Under the pieces are notes generated by a model that was not told the origin of the DNA, made no database searches, and saw only the letters and a program-made list of their open reading frames with translations. Shown here piece by piece: positions 31,310 to 42,003 of a stretch of DNA of 64,000 nt. Made by a program: the position numbers and the translations under genes. The stretch's first letter is position 1. Every line of letters begins with the position of its first letter. The stretch is taken from assembly GCF_963576675.1 (NCBI RefSeq), contig NC_088913.1, positions 75,391,001 through 75,455,000 on the forward strand, written 5' to 3'. Origin of the DNA: Euphorbia lathyris (Eukaryota > Streptophyta > Magnoliopsida > Malpighiales > Euphorbiaceae).

Positions 31310-34300
31310 CTAATAAGTTGCCCCGGCATTTTTCAACCCAAACGGTATTACTATGTAACAGTATGTCCCCCACTCAGTTGTGAACGAGGTTTTTGCTTTG
31401 TGCTTTTCGGCCATCTGAACTTGCATGTAGCCCATGAAACCATCCACATTCGTGTGTAATACACTTGACGCTGCACTGTCGATCAATACGTCGATATGAG
31501 GCAATGCGAACTCATCCTTGGGGCATGCCTTGTTAAGATCTCTGTAATCGACGCACATCCTCACTTTGCCGTCCTTCTTCGCAATTGGTACCACATTTGC
31601 GACCCAAGGGGGATAGTCGATCACTTCGATGAATCCTGCTTCTAACTGCTTCTTCACCTCCTCCCTGATCTTATCTGCCCATTCGGGTCTCATACGTCGG
31701 AGCTTCTGCTTTACGGGCTTTGCTTCGGGATAAGTTGGAATGCGGTGAGTTACGATAGATTGATCAATTCCAGGCATGTCTTCGCATGTCCAAGCGAATA
31801 CAATTTCGTATTTTTTAATTATTCTCTCAAATTCTTTTCTCTCTTCAATAGTTAATGCTTGAGCAATTTGTATAAGTTTAGGATTTTCATCCGTACCAAG
31901 ATTGAAAGTTGATATTTCTATCGTATTGATTTCAAATGTAGGCATGTTATATGAATGAGAATGCATGGAATGATCATGATCAACATCAAGCAAGTAAGCA
32001 AAATCAGAATTCATTTCATTGATAGCATGGGTGATTACATCATCTGATTCAAACAAAGCAGTAATACAATTTTCATCATCAGGGTTCTCAGGCTTCTCAT
32101 GAATTTTGGAGGTACTAGGCTCATCTCCCGCTCCTGCAGTTGCTTCAATAGTAACGACCTGCTCCTCAGCATTCAAGTCTAACATCATAATCTCCTCGAC
32201 AAAGCAGCTCGCTTTTCCACTGCCCCAATCGGCAACATCATCAAAGATCTCAAATCCTGGCAGAATCTTTCCTTCGGCGCTAACAGCCACTTCCGACTCA
32301 TCATCAGACTCATCCCAGATGTTGATCGGAACCCTCTGATTGATACCTTCCTCGTCGGAGGAACTTCCCCAAACGTCCACGACCATCAGATCCATTATGT
32401 GAGGGACATTCGGATTTATGTAGGAAGGGTCCGACGATCCATACCGAGCCCAGCCTATCAGTTCTTCATAGTCCTTGAGGAACACTCCATTCATTCTTCT
32501 AGCCACGAGTGGAGTAGTACCCTTCCGGATGCACATGAGTTGCTCCTGATCACTCAAGGTAACCCGACACGAGGCATACTTGAACCTCCATCTTCTAGCA
32601 TAATCCACAAATGGTTCCTCGGGGAATTGCCTGATCCTTTCTAAATCTTCCAACGACCCTATCCACGGAATGTACCTCTCATACCTCTGCACAAAGGCCT
32701 CCATGAGGGATCCCCAGTCCCCTTTTGTCTTTGCCGCGAGCATTCGGTGCCACATCAAAGCTTCTCCTATGAGTGTCTTTAGAAAATGCTGGACTAACTC
32801 ACTTCGGTAGAGTCCCGCGTCAAACCTGTAGGTACGGAAACGGTTTATGTGATCAATGGGGTTCTCATCTCCCTTATACTTAGACATGGCTGTTACTGCT
32901 TCAGGCGTCTCCTCTTCGGATAATGCAGGCATTTCCTCTGGACATTCCCGTGCGGCGTATTTCTTGATGAATCTCTTAGTCATTTTTGCCCAATCTGCTT
33001 TAACGTGCATTGGAAGAGACATGTACCACACTAGTGACTCTCCTGCCAGTGAGTTGCAAAACAAGCTCGTGATCTCCCCCTCTTTGAAACCTAGAGGACC
33101 CATAGCCGACAGATAAAAATGCAAGTGCTCCATGGGGTCCTTCCCTTCATTATACTTGCTGACAGTCGGAAACGGACGTTTGATAGGCCCAATTTGCATT
33201 GCGCTATATTCCCCTGCCCGTATTTGGTCTCTTCGATACTTCATCAAAAACAAGCTTGACACCAGTGACCAATCATGCTTAGTCGCGTCGGGTAGCGATT
33301 GAAACCACTTCAAAGGTTCGCCCACCAGCGAAAGATGGAACCATGGAGCGACTTCTTCCACTTTGTATGGCTCTCCAAACATAACACACACGTATCCATA
33401 CAAATGAGCTTCGGGGTCTTCTACCCCACTAAACAATTTCAACACAGGCATGATCCTCCGAGATGAGACTTCCCCGGTCTCCTCAGTTTTAGTTCTATCA
33501 TCCATCACTTCTTCCGTTGGCTCCTCTTCCAAAGCCGACACATACAAACCATTTCCCACATTATTCTTCTCATCGGAGTCCAACAACTCCTCTACGTTCT
33601 CCTCGAAGGATTCCATCACTACACATTCTGTCAAACCAACTCCGATCATGCTCACCCTATGATTAGGCAATGGATTACGCCTAGTGGAAGGGTTTGCTGA
33701 CGAAGGATCAGCTATCTTTTTCTCCTCGATTAAATCCTGGATTTCGTGTTTCAGCCTCTCACAATTCTCAATTGTATGCCCATAACTGCTATGGAATTCA
33801 CAATACCCTCTAGCATGTATCTGCGGAGTAGGTTGAGCTTTGTTATACGGGGTAAGGGCTTTCAACAATCCCTTTTTTTGCAGACGGTCGAAAACTTTCG
33901 CGTAGGTCTGATCGAACTTGGTGAACCGCCTCTTTTCAATAGCATTAAGATCAACCACTTTCACTGCTGCGGATTCCGTACTCGCACTAGGCCCTCCGGC
34001 ACTATATCCCGACTTCGTCCACTTGGTATAAGCTTTCTTTGGCTCCCTATCCCCTTCAACAGTCAAGGCACAACTATACATCTGATTGAAATCAGTAAAT
34101 GGCATATACCGCAACTCATTCTTGATATACGGCAACGTGTTGCCAACCACCATTCGGATCTGATCCTGCTCGAGCGGCTTTTGTTTCATCACTGCGGCCT
34201 TAGCCCTCCATCTTTTCACAAAATCGGAAAAGGATTCCCCAGCCTGTTGCTTAGTGCTCTCTAGCTCTTTCAAAGTGACCTCCAGCATGGTGTTAAAGCT

Positions 34301-35023
34301 ATACTGAGCGATGAATGACTTCGCTAACTCCTTCCAATCCCTCTTTGTCACCATCGGCAATGCATGGAACCATGTGAGGGCAGCCCCCTCTAGGTAGGTG
34401 TTAAACAGCCCTAGGACTTGATCCTCAGTCAGGATCGTGTGCTTCATCACAGCAACATACTGATTCATGTGAGCGGTGGGATCCCCCGTTCCATCGAACT
34501 TTTTCATGTCAGGGAGCCGGAATTTCAAAGGCAAAGCTGTTGCCGATAAACAATTCTTCAAGTTATAAAAGTCCTGACTCCCGGAACTTCCTCCACGCAA
34601 GTCCTGCACTTCCTGTGTGATGTGTTGCTTCCACTCCTCTTCCTTAGCTTTCTCTTTCTCTAACTGTTTTCGGATATAATCCTGATAATCCTCCTCATTC
34701 CCAAAGCGAGGACCATCGTTCACCTCATTCTCAGCACGCTTACTACCACTCTTGTTGTCCTTCAGTGCTAACTCAGCTAGCTGGGCCAAGATCGCGGCCA
34801 GCTGATCATTGATATTGTTCACAGAATTCTCCAATTCAGCCACTTTCTCGTCGGTCGCAGACATACTGACGGAAGACTGAGTATACCCAGATGAAGATGA
34901 TTCGGAAGCCACAACTACTGATTCTGAACTGTCTACTCGTAGCTGATCAAACTGTCTGACAAGCCGATTACTCTCGCGAAACCACAACCGCTTAATGATG
35001 ACGTCTGCGCGAACGGTGTCTAT
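31310..35023 (-). CDS. Element 3 gag polyprotein with four tandem capsid-type domains, fused to RT N-terminus
   Basis: One open frame of over 1,200 codons. Counting from codon 34987: a coiled-coil-like N-terminus (45-125); capsid domain 1 with its C-terminal half (about 164-305); a CEFHSSYGHTIENC knuckle-like motif (396-409); domain 2 (519-586); domain 3 (612-679); domain 4 with C-terminal half (704-848); an acidic linker (870-1030); and the RT fingers (from about 1060, VRMCVDYRDLNKAC) to a TAG at 31307. All four domains share a 68-residue pattern: DP/NP..H at its start, then G..L.W...L...K.DW......F...Y. No D-T/S-G protease motif is present between gag and RT. The start is ATA at 35021-35023 where element 4 has ATG, so initiation is lost in this copy. 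Confidence 0.88.
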   Translation of the reverse strand: MDTVRADVIIKRLWFRESNRLVRQFDQLRVDSSESVVVASESSSSGYTQSSVSMSATDEKVAELENSVNNINDQLAAILAQLAELALKDNKSGSKRAENEVNDGPRFGNEEDYQDYIRKQLEKEKAKEEEWKQHITQEVQDLRGGSSGSQDFYNLKNCLSATALPLKFRLPDMKKFDGTGDPTAHMNQYVAVMKHTILTEDQVLGLFNTYLEGAALTWFHALPMVTKRDWKELAKSFIAQYSFNTMLEVTLKELESTKQQAGESFSDFVKRWRAKAAVMKQKPLEQDQIRMVVGNTLPYIKNELRYMPFTDFNQMYSCALTVEGDREPKKAYTKWTKSGYSAGGPSASTESAAVKVVDLNAIEKRRFTKFDQTYAKVFDRLQKKGLLKALTPYNKAQPTPQIHARGYCEFHSSYGHTIENCERLKHEIQDLIEEKKIADPSSANPSTRRNPLPNHRVSMIGVGLTECVVMESFEENVEELLDSDEKNNVGNGLYVSALEEEPTEEVMDDRTKTEETGEVSSRRIMPVLKLFSGVEDPEAHLYGYVCVMFGEPYKVEEVAPWFHLSLVGEPLKWFQSLPDATKHDWSLVSSLFLMKYRRDQIRAGEYSAMQIGPIKRPFPTVSKYNEGKDPMEHLHFYLSAMGPLGFKEGEITSLFCNSLAGESLVWYMSLPMHVKADWAKMTKRFIKKYAARECPEEMPALSEEETPEAVTAMSKYKGDENPIDHINRFRTYRFDAGLYRSELVQHFLKTLIGEALMWHRMLAAKTKGDWGSLMEAFVQRYERYIPWIGSLEDLERIRQFPEEPFVDYARRWRFKYASCRVTLSDQEQLMCIRKGTTPLVARRMNGVFLKDYEELIGWARYGSSDPSYINPNVPHIMDLMVVDVWGSSSDEEGINQRVPINIWDESDDESEVAVSAEGKILPGFEIFDDVADWGSGKASCFVEEIMMLDLNAEEQVVTIEATAGAGDEPSTSKIHEKPENPDDENCITALFESDDVITHAINEMNSDFAYLLDVDHDHSMHSHSYNMPTFEINTIEISTFNLGTDENPKLIQIAQALTIEERKEFERIIKKYEIVFAWTCEDMPGIDQSIVTHRIPTYPEAKPVKQKLRRMRPEWADKIREEVKKQLEAGFIEVIDYPPWVANVVPIAKKDGKVRMCVDYRDLNKACPKDEFALPHIDVLIDSAASSVLHTNVDGFMGYMQVQMAEKHKAKTSFTTEWGTYCYIVIPFGLKNAGATY

Positions 35024-36936
35024 TAGTATGTATGCATGATTTTATATGCATGATTCATGGTGTGTGCGTTTATTTATTTATAAGATAAGAAAAACAAACG
35101 TTAGTTCTATTTACACGTATCACAACATCTCTCTTCCACCCTTATTCCTCCACACACTCGTTGGTCCAGGTCTCTTTCCTAGGATTTTGGTTTTTGGCTC
35201 ACATTGCGGTCCAGGGGACGCGTGATGCCATCGATTATTACGGGAAATTAAATCACCCATCAGACAATACAATTCGTTTTTGACGTATCCACGTTCGATG
35301 ACTAAGAAATCGACCAAGTTGGATTGTCCTTTCAGAATAACTCGTCTTTTGTCCTTTCGCGAGACGCTTTAATTCGGGTTTTGACTCCCTTTGAGCGCAT
35401 CTCAGTTCTTAGACGTGGTTCGAGTTATTCTTCTAGTCCAATCGTTTGTTATCGTGTATGATTCGTTCCCTTTTATTTACGTGGATTCGTGTCTCGATTT
35501 TTGGATTACAACGGGATCTTTTTGGATCTATCGAGAGACGTAACCATGCGTTTATTCAGTGATGGAATCACTTTTTGATTTTATTTTAGGGAACGGACTC
35601 ATCGCGTAACGTGTTTGTTCTTAGCACCGAGGATCCGTTTGCTCATTTTGCTACACGAAAAGACGGCGAGTCTTATTTGAGCGCATAGTAATCTTTCGGC
35701 TAACAACAATCTCTTATTCTTTCCGATCTACGGGATATATCACCTTAGTGTGGTTATAGAAAATCAACGTTTCGTTGAATCGCATGTTTATTCGAGGCGA
35801 TGATATCACCGTTCTCTTTCCTTTAGGCGTGAATTAAGCCAACACGTATATCGGGCCATATTTCTTGCAGTTTTGGTAACGGTTGAAACGACCGAGCCGT
35901 TAGTCAAAACCCGCAGTCTCGTCCATATGGCGCAATTATATGGTTTGGCTTAATTCGGCTTCAAAGTTTTAAACGGGGTATATACTCGTTCGAGAAACGT
36001 ATTCAACGGCATTGGTTTATTTTCTTTAACTACTCTCGAGATTGAAATATATCGTAGACTCGGAATGATTTTGGTCGTTTAGTTCATTTTTTGCTTTTCT
36101 TTTCTTAGTCACTTCTGCGGATACGTCCATTTCTCTTTAAGAACGACACGGGGCATAACGTAAAAGCTCGTCTTTTATTCGGAAGGGACAAGCTACTCGT
36201 GCGAAACTTTTCACGTTACGATAGGGTCATTCGAAACAGAAATGTTCTTCATTTTCGTTTCGTCATGATCTCGTTTTATCCTAACTTATTTAAAGAATGT
36301 GAATAACTGCTACTGTTAATATAGTCTTTTGTATCCAGATGTAACTATCCTTAACACCGAACCGATTCGTACTAATACGTGCTTACGTCATAACACATTT
36401 CCTGAATATGTGCCTTCGTCGGGACACCGAAAGGGACAAGGCGGGTCGCACATGTTCATTCATATGAGATGACTAAGTCGTCTTTAGTTCAAATTGTTTC
36501 GATGTTTTAGGGTAATTAGTATGTCGATTCACGAGTATATATTAACACATCGTCTCATTTTCTTTACCTACTTTAGGATTAGACACGTATCGTGGCGGTT
36601 TGAAAACACGAATTGATTCATTTATCACATCAAAAATAGTAACGGGTAATCCTATGGAAACTTCTAAGGCTACTATATGCTGACACGGCTGACCGCGGGA
36701 CCTCACAGGACCGCACAAATTCGCTCCTAACGAATGGATGGGGACCCTTTGGCGTCTTACTGCAAGGGGGAACTTACACTAGCCTCTTTCGAGCGACGAA
36801 TGGACTCTCGCTAGAGGTTTCGCGGAAATTACCCAAAGGGTTTGCAATAATGCACATGAATGCATACGAAAAGAAGTAAAACGATCCGTCCCCGTTAAGG
36901 GCTTAATACACGCCTTCCGGAATCAAATTTCTCGCA
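35024..36936 (-). other. Untranslated leader of element 3, with a conserved short ORF (35120-35317)
   Basis: About 1.9 kb between PBS and gag. The only similarity to a protein-like frame is a 60-80 codon frame at 35120-35317 whose end matches element 4 (61133-61381), e.g. LISRNNR.HHASP, KTKIL, RPGPTSVWRNKGGREML. The upstream parts of the two frames differ through indels. This could be an upstream ORF, or conserved only by common descent. The rest has no ORF of note. Confidence 0.5.
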
Positions 36937-36954
36937 TCCCCAGCAGAGTCGCCA
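36937..36954 (-). other. Primer binding site of element 3
   Basis: TGGCGACTCTGCTGGGGA on the minus strand, two bases after the 5' LTR end. It is the complement of a tRNA 3' end (…CCA); I believe tRNA-Arg, as used by Ogre elements, but cannot check it here. The identical site is at 59546-59563 in element 4. Confidence 0.85.
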
Positions 36955-39317
36955 CTTGTTAGACGAGGTGCCGCGGCCTAATCTCCTGGGCGAACCGGGG
37001 GGTGGACAACCTCATGGCGACGTAAGCGGTGATTGGCGCCGAAAGCAACCAATCGTGGAATCAAGCTGCTCGGCAGGACCGGAGCTCGGAGATATGGAAG
37101 AGTCGCCACCCACGAATGGGAAAATGAACACCGATCCCTTGCGGGAGACCGGTGTGGGTTCGGGAAACTTAGGTACGAGCCGAGAAGGCTAGCTCCTTTC
37201 CGGAGAAAGGCTACTAGGCACCCCAACATCGCCCGGTTATGAACCACCGACCTCTTACTCAGCATGTTAGGCGATAACGGACTAATCGTATACTTCTTTA
37301 AGTTTAAAATTCATTTGAAACCCTTTTCTTTCTTTTTTCAGAAACCGTTTTGAGCATATATTATTGGAAAGCCATACTAGTAAAGAATCACCCATTTATG
37401 TTTATACATACACAGAGAAGGGGGAGAAAGAAGTGATTTATTTACAACTTCATTTACATGTCACGCTGTGTGTTTATTCTACACTAACTTATTTTCCCCA
37501 AAACGAGTTTATTTACATGGTTCGCACCTTAATCACCGTTGGAACGATTTAGGTGCGTTTTAAAACCCCGTTTGATGAAGTTTTACCCGAATCACCGTTG
37601 GAACGACTCAAGTGTTTGAAAACGTTAGGATAAGAACCTTTTAATGAGAAAATGTGGTTAAACATACAAGTCAATATCATGTTGTACAAATCCTTTAAGA
37701 AAATGATTCTAAAACTCTATTATTCACAAAGAAAACGATTTTAATTATAATGTTCGCTTAATCCGCCGTTGGAACGGACTAAGGTTTTAAGACGTGGTGT
37801 TTTGAGAAATGATTTGAAATGTTAACAAAAACAACTCTATTTACTTACATTAGGAAACTCTAAAAATTCATTAGTTTAAATAATTATATTGAAAGCCCTC
37901 TTTTTGTGATTTATTCCCCTTTTCTTTAATGAATCTTTACTTGTCATAATTAAAACAATAAATCATTGAATCACAAGTCACTCCCAAATAAAGCTCATTT
38001 GAAATAGGGACCCATGAATGGTCCAAAAGGATAAAAGAAATAATATAAACATATATATATATATATACATTTCAATCAAAAAGAGAATGTGAAATAAAAG
38101 TTGATGGAAAAAGATTATATTATACATATATGAAAATACTAAACATAACACATTTATACTTTAAACATTTGAAAATAGTAACTAAAACTCTTAAATAAGA
38201 AAATAACATTTATTCCCAAAATAGTTTTTCTTAATAATAATTGATATAGCCCAAAATATCCCAAAACTATATATATACATAACTAATATAGTTTTAAATG
38301 TCAAAAATAATATATATCCACCCCAATATCTACTAATTATCCCCCAAAATGCCCAAGTAAATAACATTTAAAATAAAATCTAATATAACTCAAATGAATG
38401 AAAAAGAGAATATATATATATACATATACTTATAATTAAAAATAGAATAATAATAAAAAAGCATACCAATATTCTAAAATAATTACATATACTAAAGGTC
38501 TAAAATAATTTGAAAAACATATATTACATAACTATACATATATATATTAAGGATTAAAAGCTTAAAAGTTAAGAAAAAATGACTGAAATGGCATCTTTTA
38601 CGTTTTGGCAGATTTCCCGACGGAAAATCTGTCGGTAAACAGCATTTAGTGACAGAAATGACAAATTACAGCAGCACTCCAATATTCTCCAGATTTATTC
38701 GAAAGCTTTAAATTAAATCTAATTCAATCGTTTTGGATTTCCGAACTACCAAAAATGGATCATAGTCGAAAACGGAAGTTCTTAAACGACGTTTTTTATT
38801 TCAAATCATTATTTGAAAATTTCTTTTAAATTAAAAACTTGTAATTACAACGTTTTCGATACCCGAACTACCTTTTTATCGGATCACGGTTCGTATTGGG
38901 ATATCAAAACGAGGTTTTTTATTTTAAAACAAAACCGAATTTTATTCAACATGAAATGGAAATTAAATAAATACGCTAATTAAATAAAATGTGACAACAT
39001 AAATAAATAACTAAATAAATAAAAACTATAACATAAAAATAAATAGGAGAAGAAGATAAATAAAATAAAATAAAAGAGAGTCTAGTCCTCGGATAATACC
39101 TTAAATTCGGTATCTGACAGTCGAAGCCGATTGATTCCACGAACCACGATCTTCCGTTTTTAATGAAAATTTAGTAAAAATTGAACTTTAGGAAATTTAG
39201 AATTTTTGAGAAAAAAATATTTTTCTCAAAAAAATTCACTCTCTCTCTCTAAAAATGTTTAGAGTGAGAAAGCTCTCTCCAAAAATCCCCCCTCCCAATG
39301 CATGGGGATCCGTGCCC

Positions 39318-39324
39318 TTTTATA
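39318..39324 (-). promoter_or_regulatory. LTR TATA box, element 3 (5' LTR)
   Basis: TATAAAA on the minus strand in CCCTATAAAAGGGC. This is the promoter that would drive the element's genomic RNA. Confidence 0.75.
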
Positions 39325-39344
39325 GGGAAACGGATCCCCGGAAC

Positions 39345-39532
39345 TTTGGGCGACGCCCAAGTAAAATTGGGCGTCGCCCAAAGTCGTTGGGCGGCCGCCC
39401 AACAATGTTGGGCGATCGCCCAACCATTGTTGGGCGATCGCCCAACCATTGTTGGGCGATCGCCCAACGGCGTTGGGCGAGCGCCCAACCATCGTTGGGC
39501 GCTCGCCCAACGTGGTTGGGCGCCCGCCCGAC
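39345..39532 (-). repeat. Array of nine GC-rich palindromes in element 3 5' LTR
   Basis: It again has nine units, but the centres differ from those of the 3' LTR. Three successive units have a GATC centre (GTTGGGCGATCGCCCAAC), absent from the other LTR, while the GTTC, AGCC and CGCG-containing units of the other LTR are missing. Confidence 0.92.
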
Positions 39533-39966
39533 GACCCTCGGGGCATGCCTCGCCCCGTCGGGCGCGCGCACCCCGCGGGCGCCGAGCGCGCGTTCCGCCC
39601 CGTCAGACGCTCACATGTCGCGGCCGCCGAATGCACGCTTCGCGCTACCGGGCGCGCACGCTCAGTGGCCCACGAGAGCGCGCACCGTGCCACCAGACCC
39701 GGACATCGCTCGGACGTCGAGAGCGTGCCACTCGCGGTGCGTCTGACGGACGCCGAGCGCACGTCCCGTGCCGCCGAGCGGGCGTTCGACCATTGTCGTC
39801 CGCGTGCTGGATGCCGCTAAGCACCCGCGCCGTGCCGCTAATTTTCCTTCCTTATTATACGCTTATTATTCTTTATATTTTTTGTTTTTCACAACTACCG
39901 GGATCAATCGCTTCAACCGTCTTGTTTTCAGGTTTTCGTCACAGGTCCTCCGACTCGGTGTCTACA

Positions 39967-39971
39967 GCAGT
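39967..39971. repeat. Target-site duplication of element 3 (right)
   Basis: GCAGT, matching 20412-20416. Confidence 0.93.
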
Positions 39972-40929
39972 TATTTTGGCGATTGCTTCTGCCTCGATCC
40001 ATTTGGTAAAGTGATCGACTGCTACCACTACAAAACACTTCTGCGCTAAGGCTATCGGAAATGGGCCGAGCAGATCAATGCCCCATACGGTAAAAGGCCA
40101 GTGTGACGATGCCTTTGAGCGGAGCCGCCGGCGCGTGATGAGCATTGGCGTGCAGTTGGCACGCCTGACAGCTACGAACCAGTCGCATTGCGTCGGAGTC
40201 CATGGTTTGCTAATAAAGTCCCTGTAGGCGGGCTTTCTTCGCAATTGACCGAGCGCCCTGATGCGAGCTGCATACGCCCTGGTGTATCTCCTTCAAACAG
40301 TGATCCCCTTCCTCCTCGGATATGCAACGCAGCCACGGGTGCTTGGAGGACTTTCGATAGAGTAGGCCGTCGTGCATTGCATACTGCCAGGGATGCCGGA
40401 CCACGAGGGATGCCTGCGTCCGATCCTCCGGCAGTGTCCCATCTTCTAGATACCTGATTATCGGACTCCTCCAACCGCTTGCTGCTGCGTCTGCTGTATC
40501 GATCTGTAATGAGCACTCTGTGTTAATAGCTGGGGTCGAAGCAGTTTCGATAAGGGTATGCGGGTCACGGGACTGCTCGCCTGCTGCGAGAGCGGCAATA
40601 GCATCTGCCTCTTCATTCTCTTCTCGTGGTACAAGTGTAAGGCAAAAGGTTACTCCTTTGTTCTTGAGGTCCTCAAGCAGGGATTTGGCGAGCGCCAAGT
40701 ATTGACACATTATCGGGTCTTTTGCTCTGTAAGTACCGCTGACGTGGCTAACAACGAGTTTGGAGTCCGAGTATACTGTCAGGTGCCTGGTTACCATTGT
40801 TTTGGCTAACCGAAGAGCTGCGATTAGGGCCTTATATTCTGCTTGATTGTTCGTCGTTGGAAAGTCGAGTCGGACGGCGTACCGTAGTCGGAGGTTATTC
40901 GGTCCCTAAATGGCAATGCATGCGCCTGC
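39972..40929 (-). pseudogene. Element 2 aRNH end and integrase N-terminus
   Basis: From 40929 down, the aRNH domain continues past a TGA and a TAG: NNQAEYKALIAAL, VYSDSKLVV and EADAIAALA are visible (open from 40797). The integrase zinc-finger region follows (HQGVCSSHQGARS) to about 40210. A frameshift leads to the frame 39972-40244 with WGIDLLGPFP (first catalytic Asp), VVAVDHFTKWIEAEAI, where element 3 interrupts. Not functional. Confidence 0.85.
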
Positions 40930-42003
40930 TCACCCTAGGCCGCAAGACCCGTCTACACTCATGGTCCACATATCGCTGCTGTGAGCTCTTTGTAGTGTGA
41001 GATCGCTAGTTGATGATCCGGTAAATTCTACAATGAAGTCGGACAGCACTTGAGCTTTGATTGCCGTACGGGGCTCAAAACGTATGTCGAACTGCGATAG
41101 TCGCACCGACCAGTTGGTGATCCGACCGGAGACTTCTGGTTTCTGGACTGCCTTCTTGAGAGGATAATTGGTCTTGACCACAACCGTATGCGCTTGGAAA
41201 TATGGTCTGAGACGCTCGGATGCTTGTGTGATGGCGAACAGAGCCTTCTCCACCTCGGAGTATCGGATTTCTACACCCTTCAGGACCTTGCTCAAAAAAT
41301 AAATTGGGTAGAGCTCTGTTCCCTCTTCTTGAGTTAAGACGACTGTCATAGTTTCATCGGCGATGGTGAAGTACAGTTGGATGTCCTGTCCTTGCTTTGG
41401 TACCGACAGTAGTGGGGGCGTGGCAAGGAAAGTTTTAATGGCGTTGAATGCCGCCTGGCAATCCGTGGACCATTTGAAGGGGTGCTCCTTCTTGACTGCT
41501 TTGTAAAAAGGCAAGCATCGCTGTGCCGAGCAGGAAATAAATCGGCCCAAGGCGATAACCCTCCCGTTGAGCCTTGGAACTCCTTGTAGATTGCGCAGTG
41601 CTTCCATTTCTAAGATCGCCTTGATCTTTACGGGATTAGGCTCGATACCTTTCTCCGAAACCACACAACCCAGGAACTTGCCGCTACGAATACCGAAGAA
41701 ACATTTCTCCGGGTTTAGCTTGAGGTTGTAATCCCTGAAAATTTTAAATACCTCCGCCAAGTCACGCGGGTGGTCACTCTCAACAGCGCTTAGGACGACC
41801 ATGTCGTCAATGTATACTTGTACCGTTTTGCCGATGAGGTGAGTGAACATCTTATCTATTAGTCGCTGGTATGTGGCCCCCGCATTCTTCAAACCGAAAG
41901 GCATTACGTTGTAGCAATATGTGCCTTCATTCATTATGAAGGAGGTCTTCTCGGCATCGATCGGGTCCAGAGGGATTTGCTGAAAACCAGCGATGGCATC
42001 AAA
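40930..42003 (-). pseudogene. Element 2 reverse transcriptase (N-terminus deleted) and RNase H
   Basis: Similarity starts abruptly at 42003 with FDAIAGFQQIPLDP, a late RT finger/palm motif, so the first RT motifs are missing. Then come MPFGLKNAGATYQRL, the catalytic YIDDM, LNPEKCFFGI, LGCVVSEKGIEPNP, the thumb, RNase H (LYFTIADETMTVVL), and the start of aRNH (MSVDGSCG), ending in a TGA at 40930. The Asp-Asp pair is intact but the fold would not be. Confidence 0.88.

Larger units (their letters stand above)
20417..39966 (-). mobile_element. Element 3: Ogre/Tat-like Ty3/gypsy retrotransposon with four-domain gag and antisense PMD gene
   Basis: It is 19.55 kb, bounded by LTRs of 3026 and 3010 bp (TGTTAGACGAGG...GGTGTCTACA on the + strand) and a GCAGT duplication. 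Element sense is the minus strand: 5' LTR (36957-39966), PBS, 1.9-kb leader, gag array plus RT in one frame, RNase H, aRNH, integrase, then a 5.2-kb 3' region holding an antisense PMD gene and a 39-bp minisatellite, PPT, 3' LTR. Size, long LTRs, aRNH and PBS type fit Ogre/Tat. I see no protease. Lesions: lost gag start, TAG in RT, frameshift before RNase H, TAG near the integrase end. Confidence 0.93.
36957..39966 (-). repeat. Element 3 5' LTR (3010 bp)
   Basis: Same ends and order as 20417-23442. It differs mainly in the (AT)n tract (38050-38066, shorter) and in the palindrome array. TATA at 39318-39324 on the minus strand. Confidence 0.95.

Noticed and set aside
33746..34264. 172-codon + strand frame in element 3 gag (also 62274-62771 minus in element 4)
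   Set aside because: Mirror of the gag coding sequence; no motif of its own and explained by the codon pattern of the opposite strand.
36937..36954. Fragment of a tRNA gene
   Set aside because: It is only the 18-base primer binding site next to the LTR; no cloverleaf or internal promoter boxes exist. Same for 2531-2548 and 43786-43803.
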